This document shows, one piece after another, positions 41,695 to 49,700 of a DNA stretch of 64,000 nucleotides (the first letter of the stretch is position 1; each line of letters starts with the position of its first letter). The notes under the pieces are model-generated. The model saw nothing but the letters and a program-made list of their open reading frames with translations. It did not search any database and had not been told where the DNA came from. The DNA is from Bacteroides zhangwenhongii (lineage in GTDB: Bacteria > Bacteroidota > Bacteroidia > Bacteroidales > Bacteroidaceae): contig NZ_CP059856.1 of assembly GCF_009193325.2 (NCBI RefSeq), positions 3,720,001-3,784,000 on the forward strand, read 5' to 3'. A program made the translations under genes and the position numbers.

Positions 41695-42816
41695 TCACTC
41701 CAATCTGAACATGACAGGAACTGTAAATTTCACACGCACCGTTTTACCTCTTTGCATTCCCGGCTTCCATTTTGGCATGGTATTGATGATGCGGACAGCT
41801 TCCTCGTCCATAGAAGACTCCACACTTCGCACCGCTTTGGCATTGGTTATCGTACCGTCCCGCTCTACCACAAATTGCACAATCACACGCCCTTGTGTTC
41901 CCGCTTTTTTTGCCGCCGCAGGATATTGAAGGTTTGTGGTGATATATTTCATCAAAGCTGACATTCCTCCAGGAAATTCAGGCATTTGCTCTACTACGTC
42001 AAAAGCTATATCCGATTCCAGTTCACTCTCTTCTGCCTCAGGTGCTATGATAGGAGTAATTTCCTCCTCAGAAAAAGGCTCATCAGTTATTCTATCAGAT
42101 TCTGTGAGTATCTCCCCCAAAAGCATATCCTCTTCGGATAGGGATTCACTGTCTTCACCATAATAAGTAATCGCACGCCTCTGCATGGCTAACAAATTTC
42201 CTCTACAATTACTTTCCCGCCTACACAAACGCTTTACCCAATTGCCATGTGCATCAAATTCCAAATAATCAAATGTTTCTGAATAGACACAACACTTTTC
42301 GTCATAAACAGACTTGATATCGCTTTTTATTCGCTTTCCACTATCATCGTAAGCCAATTTGAGTTCATCTACAATAGTACCCTTATAATAACCTGTGATA
42401 GTAGCAGGATAACCGTTGTCATTATATGTATAACATGTAAATGAGATAGGCTTTCCGTCTTCACCTTTTCGAGCATAAACCATTCTCACTATCTGCTGTT
42501 TGTCATTTCTGACAATACTATCCAACAACTCATTGGGAACAAGATTTCCTTGTTTATCGTACATAAGTTCTTGTTCACCCAATTTACTCAAGATGCCATT
42601 TTTAGAAAAGATAAAAGTCTCTTCTTGAATGTCTCCTTCCCTTATTGTATCCTTATCATTAATACTCACAATGTAAGTAGCCTTATTGCACAGCTTCACG
42701 TTTCCCTTTAACTCATAATTAATCAAATCCGAAGTTCTCTCTTGCTGATTACCACCACAGCCTACCAATCCAAAAATGATGGCTGACAACAAGAAAATAG
42801 AAAATAATTGTTTCAT
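41695..42816 (-). CDS. Lipoprotein with a C-terminal TonB domain
   Basis: 373 aa from the ATG at 42816, the start of the lipoprotein signal MKQLFSIFLLSAIIFGLVGC (Cys20). Residues 30-235 match the neighbouring lipoprotein at 40236 (ELKGNVKLCNKATYIV, NDKQQIVRMVY, YTYNDNGYPATI, YLEFDAHGNWVKRLCRR). An acidic linker follows. Residues 285-373 form a TonB C-terminal domain (MPEFPGGMSALMKYITTNLQYP...GRVIVQFVVERDGTI...MPKWKPGMQRGKTVRVKFTVPVMF). TonB proteins normally have an inner-membrane helix; here the domain sits on a lipoprotein with no transmembrane helix, so it is unlikely to act as the usual energy transducer. The domain may be used for protein binding. Confidence 0.8.
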   Translation of the reverse strand: MKQLFSIFLLSAIIFGLVGCGGNQQERTSDLINYELKGNVKLCNKATYIVSINDKDTIREGDIQEETFIFSKNGILSKLGEQELMYDKQGNLVPNELLDSIVRNDKQQIVRMVYARKGEDGKPISFTCYTYNDNGYPATITGYYKGTIVDELKLAYDDSGKRIKSDIKSVYDEKCCVYSETFDYLEFDAHGNWVKRLCRRESNCRGNLLAMQRRAITYYGEDSESLSEEDMLLGEILTESDRITDEPFSEEEITPIIAPEAEESELESDIAFDVVEQMPEFPGGMSALMKYITTNLQYPAAAKKAGTQGRVIVQFVVERDGTITNAKAVRSVESSMDEEAVRIINTMPKWKPGMQRGKTVRVKFTVPVMFRLE

Positions 42817-42835
42817 AATTGCATTACTTTTAAGA

Positions 42836-43174
42836 TTAATATTTAAACCAATTTTTTGATAGATAGCCCATAAACGCCCACGATAACTCATCCATTTTTT
42901 TTGCTTCTTTATTATCCATATTTAGAGTTGCTTTTCCCCAACGATAAAATCGTCCATACGATAGATCAACAAAAGGAGCTTTCTCCGCAGTAGTGCTGTG
43001 CTTCATTGTTTTTTCTATTATTTCGTATGTTTGAGGAAATTTTTCATACCCAGCTATTTTACTCAATGCATTTACCTCCTCTACAGACATCGATTCCGTG
43101 ACCGATTTATTAAGTGGAGAAGATGCACAAGCGGTAAACAACACGATTGCACTTAATAGTAACAGATTTTTCAT
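42836..43174 (-). CDS. Small lipoprotein of unknown function
   Basis: 112 aa. Lipobox LFTAC, Cys16. The mature part is short, with SMSVEEVNALSKIAGYEKFPQTYEIIEKTMK and GRFYRWGKATLNMD. No family is recognised. It lies 19 bp before the TonB-domain lipoprotein gene and 28 bp after the next one upstream, so it belongs to the same probable operon. Confidence 0.65.
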   Translation of the reverse strand: MKNLLLLSAIVLFTACASSPLNKSVTESMSVEEVNALSKIAGYEKFPQTYEIIEKTMKHSTTAEKAPFVDLSYGRFYRWGKATLNMDNKEAKKMDELSWAFMGYLSKNWFKY

Positions 43175-43202
43175 TGTACCTTATTTAAATTCGTTAATTT
43201 AT

Positions 43203-44282
43203 TTATTCTTGTTCATGCGACTTGCAGTTTGTATCTGTATAATATTTGATAGTGCGATAGCACTCAAGTTGCAAAGAGCCATCATCTCCTTTTACGATAT
43301 TTCCATACCACTTCAAATCACTTTTAAGACTTTCAATCATATCACCCTTGACAACCTTCTTTATCCAATTTCTAGCCTCATCATACGCATAATCAAAATC
43401 TAAAGTAAATGCATCAGCAGTTTTCTTCGATGGATATACAATACTTTCATGTGTCCATGACGCCAAATCTCCATATTCATTATAAGTATAACTTTCGATA
43501 CTGCAAATTGAATCAATTTTATTATTTTCAAGAATATAAGTATCTTTTCTTCCCATACATAAGCCATCATCCCCATGAATATATGAAGAACATAACTCTC
43601 CCCTCGCACTGCCAAATAAGAGATGACCACTTATTCTACGTTTCATGGTTGTAATATCCCCTTTATCATCACATGCAAAATAGACATCACCTTCTCCATA
43701 GTAATGCCCAAAATGTTCTTTTCTAGGAACAAAATCAACACTTTTCAATTTGCCATTATCGTAATAATGATAAGATTTACTATAGGTTCCATAGTCACGA
43801 CTAATGAGTCTTCCCGATGAATCATATCCATAATGCTGCGAATGACGGGAAAGGTCTGAACCATCGACTATTCCACGTTTATTGTACATATAACGCAATT
43901 TGCCTGATTCATCATAATTAAAGCCAATAGGATCACCATATCTTCGTTGTTCGTCAAACCAGTTCCCCACATACGTCAGTTTTCCACTTTCATTAAATTT
44001 CATTTCAGTCCGTGTCTTACGTCCCCAACTTATTTTAGAAACCGCACTTTTCAAACCAAATTTTGCCCAATCAGTAGGATAATTCACAAAATCAGGGACA
44101 AAGGTGGCAGTTTCACCATCAAATCCTGTCATATTCTCAATCAAAGGAGTAACCGCATAATAGAGCCACAACGAATTTTGCTTCCTTTCCACTGCTTTCT
44201 CTGTTATCTTAGATGCTATATTACATCCTATCATGCTTGTCAGCAAACCAGTAATCGGTATTAGTTTCAATAACTGTTTCAT
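43203..44282 (-). CDS. Lipoprotein with YD-like beta repeats
   Basis: 359 aa from the ATG at 44282; an ATG at 44300 adds only six residues. The signal is MKQLLKLIPITGLLTSMIGC (Cys20), which shares its start with the two MKQ-type lipoproteins downstream. The body shows repeats such as FNESGKLTYVGNWFDE, YDESGKLRYMYNKRG, YDSSGRLISRDYG and YYDNGKLKSVDF, similar to YD-repeat blades. No cutting motif is seen. A strong hairpin at 44331-44379 lies just upstream, so this gene may have its own promoter. Confidence 0.72.
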   Translation of the reverse strand: MKQLLKLIPITGLLTSMIGCNIASKITEKAVERKQNSLWLYYAVTPLIENMTGFDGETATFVPDFVNYPTDWAKFGLKSAVSKISWGRKTRTEMKFNESGKLTYVGNWFDEQRRYGDPIGFNYDESGKLRYMYNKRGIVDGSDLSRHSQHYGYDSSGRLISRDYGTYSKSYHYYDNGKLKSVDFVPRKEHFGHYYGEGDVYFACDDKGDITTMKRRISGHLLFGSARGELCSSYIHGDDGLCMGRKDTYILENNKIDSICSIESYTYNEYGDLASWTHESIVYPSKKTADAFTLDFDYAYDEARNWIKKVVKGDMIESLKSDLKWYGNIVKGDDGSLQLECYRTIKYYTDTNCKSHEQE

Positions 44283-44330
44283 ATTCATAATATATTTCAT
44301 TTTGTTAGTTCTGATTTCTTTATATTATAT

Positions 44331-44379
44331 ACTCGTTGGCGGAATTAAATCTTTTATCAATTTAATTCCGCCGACGAGT
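44331..44379 (-). terminator. Long hairpin between two lipoprotein genes
   Basis: The arms 44331-44349 and 44361-44379 pair over 19 positions with one mismatch (ACTCGTtGGCGGAATTAAA), loop 11 nt. It lies 10 bp past the stop of the BACON-like gene on the minus strand. The bases after it on that strand are AT-rich but not a T-run. Confidence 0.65.
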
Positions 44380-44388
44380 AAGTTTATA

Positions 44389-45456
44389 TTACCACCTTAT
44401 ATCCTCAAGCTGCATCTTTGAATTCAATACCTTCCACGGAGTAGAATTCGTAGTCACCACTTCATAGCGTGTAAGTTTACCTGCCCCCGAAGCCACATTC
44501 TTCACTACCACCCGACAAGCTGCAGAAACATTTTCAGGGAAGGACGCGGAAGCCGTTCCACCGGAATAAATCCGCTGTTCGCCTACATAAAATTCACTAC
44601 TGTTAAAATCGTACGTTTTACCACTATCATCATATCCTTTTAGCAAGGACGTATCAAAAGTCAAAGTCACATCATCTCCCGTATTCAGTATCTTAAAACT
44701 AAATTCAACCATAGTTCCTATCTTGATACATTGCACAAATTCCGTTTTCAATCTTGAATCATATGGAGTAATCGTACCGCAACTGCCGCCGCCATCCAAT
44801 TCACCGCCATCGCTTCCATTTTTAGCGACTGACACCTCAACAGAGAGTGCTTCGCCCTCCGCTTCTACAAGCAAAATGACCGTCTCATCTTTCGTGATTC
44901 GCTGGCGGTCGATATTCACTACCACCGCACTCTCTTTTCCGTATGCCGTGCTGCCACTTGAGGGGCTCACCGACAGCCAAGACGCAGGAGAGGATTTCGT
45001 GACCGACCACGGCACAGACGTACCGGACGTACTGATATTGCGAATGGTAAATGTCTTGCTTGTAGACTGCCCGCCGAAATTCAACGAAGCGATATTCAGT
45101 TTGATGCGGGAAGTACCCCATTGCAGTACCATATCTCCAGAAGCTTTCTCACCGGCAACTACCGATATCCGTTTAGTATTCGTCTTATAACCGAACTTCG
45201 CAATCTGTATGGTATATTGTCCCGGCTCCATCTCCGGAAATTCATAACTGCCGTCACTCCCCGTATTTATTGTTTTCCCGTAAGGGGAAAGCGAAACATG
45301 AGCATCTTGAATAGGCTCTCCATTATCGGCATCATTGACTATGCCATATATTGTCCCCATCGTCTCTACTTCGTCTTTAGCACAGCTGCAAAACAGCCCG
45401 CATATACACAAGAAGGAGAGCCCCGAAAACAATCTGATAAATACCTTTGCCATCAT
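44389..45456 (-). CDS. Lipoprotein with carboxypeptidase-regulatory-like and BACON-like domains
   Basis: 355 aa. Lipobox LFCSC (Cys25). Residues 34-110 are a carboxypeptidase regulatory-like domain (MGTIYGIVNDADNGEPIQDAHVSLSPYG...GSYEFPEMEPGQYTIQIAKFGY). Residues 118-215 resemble a BACON domain (LNFGGQSTSKTFTIRNIST...WSVTKSSPASWLSVSPSSGS). A further beta-rich domain ends the protein. Both domains are structural or binding modules of surface proteins in Bacteroidetes. No enzyme motif. Its stop is followed by a strong hairpin. Confidence 0.8.
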   Translation of the reverse strand: MMAKVFIRLFSGLSFLCICGLFCSCAKDEVETMGTIYGIVNDADNGEPIQDAHVSLSPYGKTINTGSDGSYEFPEMEPGQYTIQIAKFGYKTNTKRISVVAGEKASGDMVLQWGTSRIKLNIASLNFGGQSTSKTFTIRNISTSGTSVPWSVTKSSPASWLSVSPSSGSTAYGKESAVVVNIDRQRITKDETVILLVEAEGEALSVEVSVAKNGSDGGELDGGGSCGTITPYDSRLKTEFVQCIKIGTMVEFSFKILNTGDDVTLTFDTSLLKGYDDSGKTYDFNSSEFYVGEQRIYSGGTASASFPENVSAACRVVVKNVASGAGKLTRYEVVTTNSTPWKVLNSKMQLEDIRW

Positions 45457-45476
45457 AGTATATAGTTTGTTGTTTA

Positions 45477-46382
45477 TTAAAATCGAAAGCCTAATGTCAT
45501 TCCGTTACAATCCCCCATAGAAGGATAGACAGCCAGGTTGACCGACTTCTGTTTTTGTCTGATAGACCGCTTACGCCCATTAACCACCAAAGCGTCTATC
45601 AAATTATACACATACAGCGCTGCCGCACCACCGATACATACATTACGTACATTCTCCCAATTATCAGCCTTGGTATTATAAGTTTCCAGGTGCTTAGGCT
45701 GCTCACGCATCTTCTTCACATACGAGCTGCGCAAATTCTCCGCTACCAATATCCCGGCGACTAATGCGACTTCTCCTCCCAAGATACAGACTCCTTTCGT
45801 AGTATTTCCTTTATGAAGTTGTCCCCATCCGGGTACAATCAGCGACCGGGCAAAACCTCTCATTCCATATTTCCTACTGAATGACAAACGGTCGAAAGCC
45901 GGATTCGCCTTATCCGCAACTCCATAAAGCGCATAACAACGATAGACCCGTTTTCCATCCGGATAAACAAGATATTCCCAGTATTCATCATATTTGCAAG
46001 AAGTTACGGTAACCCGCTCTCCCTGTATATCGTATGAGAAATGATAATTCTCACTTTCGGAAGCAATGCCATTGTCCTGCTGAAGTGCAATCTGTGCCAC
46101 AGCCTGTTCGCTAATGTGACGCGTCCTTTTAATATAGGTAGAAAGATTCAGCAGGCAACTGTGCCGCGCATCCTCCAAGTTACGATGTTCCCCTTCCGTT
46201 ATCTGATAATGGAAAGTACCATTGCCAGGAGTCGGAGTTCTGTTTGCCAACCATGCAGGACGGAACTTTTCCGAACGTTCCAAAACCTTCTGCGCACAAA
46301 CATGTAAAGGGACCGAAGTTCCCAACGCTATCCATATCATAAAAGACAGAGAGTGTATCTTTCTTATAAAAGTTAGTTTCAT
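45477..46382 (-). CDS. Exported DUF5683-like membrane-associated protein
   Basis: 301 aa. Signal-like start (MKLTFIRKIHSLSFMIWIALGTSVPLHVCAQ). The C-terminal part contains RSLIVPGWGQLHKGNTTKGVCILGGEVALVAGILVAENL and VRNVCIGGAAALYVYNLIDALVVNG. The PGWGQ and YNLIDA motifs are typical of small Bacteroidetes membrane proteins annotated as DUF5683. The middle (about 40-160) is soluble. It precedes the BACON-like gene by 20 bp. Function unknown. Confidence 0.65.
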   Translation of the reverse strand: MKLTFIRKIHSLSFMIWIALGTSVPLHVCAQKVLERSEKFRPAWLANRTPTPGNGTFHYQITEGEHRNLEDARHSCLLNLSTYIKRTRHISEQAVAQIALQQDNGIASESENYHFSYDIQGERVTVTSCKYDEYWEYLVYPDGKRVYRCYALYGVADKANPAFDRLSFSRKYGMRGFARSLIVPGWGQLHKGNTTKGVCILGGEVALVAGILVAENLRSSYVKKMREQPKHLETYNTKADNWENVRNVCIGGAAALYVYNLIDALVVNGRKRSIRQKQKSVNLAVYPSMGDCNGMTLGFRF

Positions 46383-46397
46383 AAGCCTTACTTTTAC

Positions 46398-47036
46398 CTA
46401 CTCGACTTCATCATTGATAAACTTTTCAACTGACTTTGCATAATCTTTATGGAGATTAGACTCTTCCAATGCATCTTTAATGGCCTGTGTACGCCTCTTC
46501 CTAGCCGACTGCCTATCCACCAGAAAATAAATCTCATAACTGTTCAATCCATCCGAACCCTTGCGCATTAATGCAAAACTTTCTTCCAAATCCCCCTTCA
46601 CAGCTCCTTGAAATTTACTGATACAAGCCTCCTGAAAACGATTGTACTCGGTCGGCAACTCTACGCCTTCGTCTATTCCCATGTCACGCATCGTCTTTCC
46701 CTTCAAGTCTTGTCCCATCTTGACCGCCATCTCCACGCATGCCGCATTGAAAGCTGCCGACCTGCATACTGTGGCAGAACGGCAACCGGTAGATGTGCCA
46801 ATCACTTCATAAAGATCCGGGTTGGCATCCATCTTAGCATAATGTTCGCTGAGTTTTCCCCGCAGGGTTCGTGTTGTTCCATGAATCTGCCAACCGACCT
46901 GAACCAGTTCCTGCAATCTTTCATTCTGTTCATCGGCACGTGTGTAGACTGTCGGCTTAGAACTGCCACAAGAAGTTAGCACAGTAATGACAAAGCACGT
47001 CAAGGCGGTAGTAACGAATAAATGTTTGTTTTTCAT
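46398..47036 (-). CDS. Lipoprotein of unknown function
   Basis: 212 aa from the ATG at 47036, where the lipoprotein signal MKNKHLFVTTALTCFVITVLTSC begins (Cys23). An ATG at 47051 would add five residues. The mature part is helical and charged, with a Cys pair in STGCRSATVCRSAAFNAACVEMA. Contains no recognised family. First gene of the minus-strand run; 15 bp before the DUF5683-like gene. Confidence 0.65.
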   Translation of the reverse strand: MKNKHLFVTTALTCFVITVLTSCGSSKPTVYTRADEQNERLQELVQVGWQIHGTTRTLRGKLSEHYAKMDANPDLYEVIGTSTGCRSATVCRSAAFNAACVEMAVKMGQDLKGKTMRDMGIDEGVELPTEYNRFQEACISKFQGAVKGDLEESFALMRKGSDGLNSYEIYFLVDRQSARKRRTQAIKDALEESNLHKDYAKSVEKFINDEVE

Positions 47037-47072
47037 AATCTTCTTATCCATATTTTAATCGTTTGTTCCAAA

Positions 47073-47165
47073 TAAAGTGGTATAAAACGAGCGGTTCTCC
47101 CCCGTATTCCTAACCAAAATCTACCAGATCACACTACAAAGGAAAAGCCTGTTTATACCACTTTA
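47073..47165. repeat. Perfect 14-bp inverted repeat
   Basis: TAAAGTGGTATAAA at 47073-47086 and its exact complement at 47152-47165, 65 bp apart, upstream of the lipoprotein gene at 47036. It may be a paired regulatory site or the ends of a small element. Confidence 0.55.
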
Positions 47166-47309
47166 ACTTTTATAACTCTTTCCTATCCGGTAAATCGGTC
47201 TATCTACATAACTATTGAACGAAACATTAAAAATGTGACAGCAGCAACAAACTTTTTTTCATAGTTCATCGAAAAAAACGAAAAAGGCGTGATACTGCTT
47301 TTCCTTATC

Positions 47310-47447
47310 AGATAGTGAGGCTCTGGTAAACCCGAATACGAATAAGTAAAAAGACAGTCCACGCCCTATGGCTTAACAAGGGTGTAAACATCTATAATAC
47401 TTATTATTCCCGTATTCAGTAGAAAATTTACCAGACTTTCACTATCT
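47310..47447. repeat. 138-bp imperfect inverted-repeat element
   Basis: The left arm 47310-47352 and right arm 47396-47447 are complementary in three blocks: AGATAGTGA, TCTGGTAAA and a GAATACG...AAGTA block. A few insertions lie between the blocks and the central loop is about 43 nt. No frame fits inside. It looks like a degenerate MITE or a large RNA hairpin. Apart from this and the 14-bp repeat, I see nothing in the gene-free stretch 47052-47600. Confidence 0.55.
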
Positions 47448-47600
47448 AGAAATAATAATTATCACATTTATATAATTGCTCCATTAACGATTGATCCCAT
47501 TCCGAAACAATCATTAATGACACAAATGTATAAAAAGATTTTGAGAAAAGAGAAAGAAAAAGAGAATACTTACAAACAAACGGTTCACACTACACAAATT

Positions 47601-48566
47601 CTATTTAAACATCGGCTGTGCAAACCACCTCTTAAACATCCAGGTTGCCACTACATACAATAAAAATGCGGAGAAGAATCCTACCACAGCGTCGATGACG
47701 TAATGTGCTTGAATATATACGGTAGCCCCACAGAGCAACAAATAGAAAGGCAGTAAACAGGCGAACAGCTTCTTACTGCCGCGCCAAGCCATAATCATCA
47801 AGATAGTAGAAATGCCGACGTGCGAACTCGGAAATGCCGCTGTGGGACGTTCACCCACTTGCTGGGAACTTTCTACCAGGCTATAAAAGAATCCGTGCTG
47901 GTATCCCGGTCCGGGCAACAACTCCTGATGATAATTGAAATAGTCACCGATAGCAGGAAAAACTCCCTTAGCCACGTTATCAAATCCGATAGCCGGAAAA
48001 TAGAACTGAGGGCCTGCCACTGGGATAAAGATATAAAGCAAATAATATATAAAGAAAGAAGTAACCAGTACAAAGGACATCTTTTCGAACCATTCGAACC
48101 TATAAATGAAATAAAACAACGCCACAATCAGCATCATCGGATAATAGAAGAAATATCCCATATTAAACGCTTCGCTGACCAGAATATGAGGAAACGTATG
48201 GCAGAACCAGATAGCAGGTTGTCCACTGAAGATAAACTGTTCGATGGTAGCAAAGACATGGTCCAGGTTCGGAAAAAAGCGATTGAATTCAAAAGTATCC
48301 GGATACCAATATGAAAGCAGGCTCATCTGAATGACGATACGCACAAACGCCGAGAACTTACAAGGGGCAAGCCGATAAAGATACATCAACAGGAAAGTCA
48401 TTGCAGCAATCATGGCTCTATCCAATAACATATGCCATGGATGGTCCATCCTCTGAAACAGGAATAGAATCAATATGGAAGTCAGCAGATTATAAATCAA
48501 TGTAATCTTCTCCACAGCAAACAACCCTTTCCGGGTCTCTACACGCTTAAATAAGTCTAAAGCCAT
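47601..48566 (-). CDS. PAP2-superfamily membrane phosphatase
   Basis: 321 aa, several hydrophobic segments. The PAP2 motifs are present: AAFPSSHVGISTILMI (catalytic His near 250) and QAHYVIDAVVGF (His near 288). This family removes phosphate from lipids such as phosphatidic acid or undecaprenyl pyrophosphate. In Bacteroidetes some act in sphingolipid or inositol-lipid synthesis. It overlaps the epimerase gene by ten bases and is translated after it, so both likely act on one lipid or glycolipid. The actual substrate is not readable here. Confidence 0.88.
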   Translation of the reverse strand: MALDLFKRVETRKGLFAVEKITLIYNLLTSILILFLFQRMDHPWHMLLDRAMIAAMTFLLMYLYRLAPCKFSAFVRIVIQMSLLSYWYPDTFEFNRFFPNLDHVFATIEQFIFSGQPAIWFCHTFPHILVSEAFNMGYFFYYPMMLIVALFYFIYRFEWFEKMSFVLVTSFFIYYLLYIFIPVAGPQFYFPAIGFDNVAKGVFPAIGDYFNYHQELLPGPGYQHGFFYSLVESSQQVGERPTAAFPSSHVGISTILMIMAWRGSKKLFACLLPFYLLLCGATVYIQAHYVIDAVVGFFSAFLLYVVATWMFKRWFAQPMFK

Positions 48567-49564
48567 CCTTCGTTTTTATACCAGGCAATGGTTTCACGTA
48601 CCCCCCTCTCCAAATCGTATTCGGGTGTATATCCCAATTCGTTAATTGTCGGGGTTATATCACACTGCCAGTTGCGTTGTTTCATTATCTTATATTTATC
48701 AGAATTCAATGTACTGCACTTCTTGGAACGCGTAGCAACAAATTCAGCGAGCAAAGATATAACTTTTAGCACAATTAACGGACATTTCAGATGAAGAACA
48801 AACGGATTCCCTAATTCTTTTTGTATCAAGTCCGAAAACGCGCGGCTTTTATAGACTTTCCCATCTGTCAGAAAATACGCCTTTCGGATGACTCTTTTCT
48901 CTATACCCAAGAAAATAGCCTGCACAATGTCTTTCACATAGACAAAAGTCAGATCTTGCCGCTTGAAACCAACCGAAAAATCAAAATGCTTCTGAATGGA
49001 CTTAGCCATTAGGAAATAATCTGATTCACGAGGTCCATACACTCCCGTAGGGCGATAAATGACATAAGGAAAACCGGGGATACTTTGAATATATAATTCA
49101 GCCTTCAACTTACTGAAACCATAAGCTGTGTTGGGCATGGGAGAATCGTCCTCTTTTATCGGAGTGTAATCTGTCTCGTGCACAGGACCGAACACACTAA
49201 GCGTACTTATATATATGAATTGCTTCGGGACCATATTCAACTCCCTCAACGTATCAATAAAATACTTTGTCTGAAGATAGTTCACGTAGTCGAAAGTTTT
49301 TTTGTCGAAACATTTCGTAACACCGGCACAATGAACGATATAATCAAACTTATTATATGTCCCTTTATGACCGGAGAGTTGGGCACGAAGTTCATTAGGA
49401 TGTGCAAAGTCCAGTTCCAGAAAGTGAATTTTCCGATTCTTCAAATATTGTCTGCTACTAGTAGGACGAACTCCCGCCCACACACTAAACCTTCGTTTCA
49501 ACGCTTCCTCTACAATGAAACTCCCGATAAAACCGCTTGCACCCGTAATTAAAATACTCTCCAT
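48557..49564 (-). CDS. NAD-dependent epimerase/dehydratase (extended SDR)
   Basis: 335 aa, cytoplasmic. Rossmann motif TGASGFIG (7-14), catalytic YGFSK (Tyr near 147, Lys four residues on), and PTGVYGPRE. Extended SDRs of this type act on nucleotide-sugars or on steroid- and lipid-linked substrates. It overlaps the PAP2 gene, which suggests a lipid-related pathway. The closest enzyme class cannot be named safely. The promoter box is 45 bp upstream. Confidence 0.88.
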   Translation of the reverse strand: MESILITGASGFIGSFIVEEALKRRFSVWAGVRPTSSRQYLKNRKIHFLELDFAHPNELRAQLSGHKGTYNKFDYIVHCAGVTKCFDKKTFDYVNYLQTKYFIDTLRELNMVPKQFIYISTLSVFGPVHETDYTPIKEDDSPMPNTAYGFSKLKAELYIQSIPGFPYVIYRPTGVYGPRESDYFLMAKSIQKHFDFSVGFKRQDLTFVYVKDIVQAIFLGIEKRVIRKAYFLTDGKVYKSRAFSDLIQKELGNPFVLHLKCPLIVLKVISLLAEFVATRSKKCSTLNSDKYKIMKQRNWQCDITPTINELGYTPEYDLERGVRETIAWYKNEGWL

Positions 49565-49608
49565 TCCTACTTTTCGGCTCTATATAAATACAATTAAAAT
49601 TTCGGTTA

Positions 49609-49616
49609 CAAAGATA
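49609..49616 (-). promoter_or_regulatory. Probable -7 box of the epimerase-PAP2 operon
   Basis: TATCTTTG on the minus strand, 45 bp before the start codon. The divergent rnr promoter is less clear: TTTACTTTG near 49652-49660 is one base off the consensus spacing. Confidence 0.5.
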
Positions 49617-49700
49617 CGATAAATATAATAGTATTATTACCGGTTTTTTTATTTACTTTGTAGCCATATCAACAGATGATGACCAATAAAAATACATATT

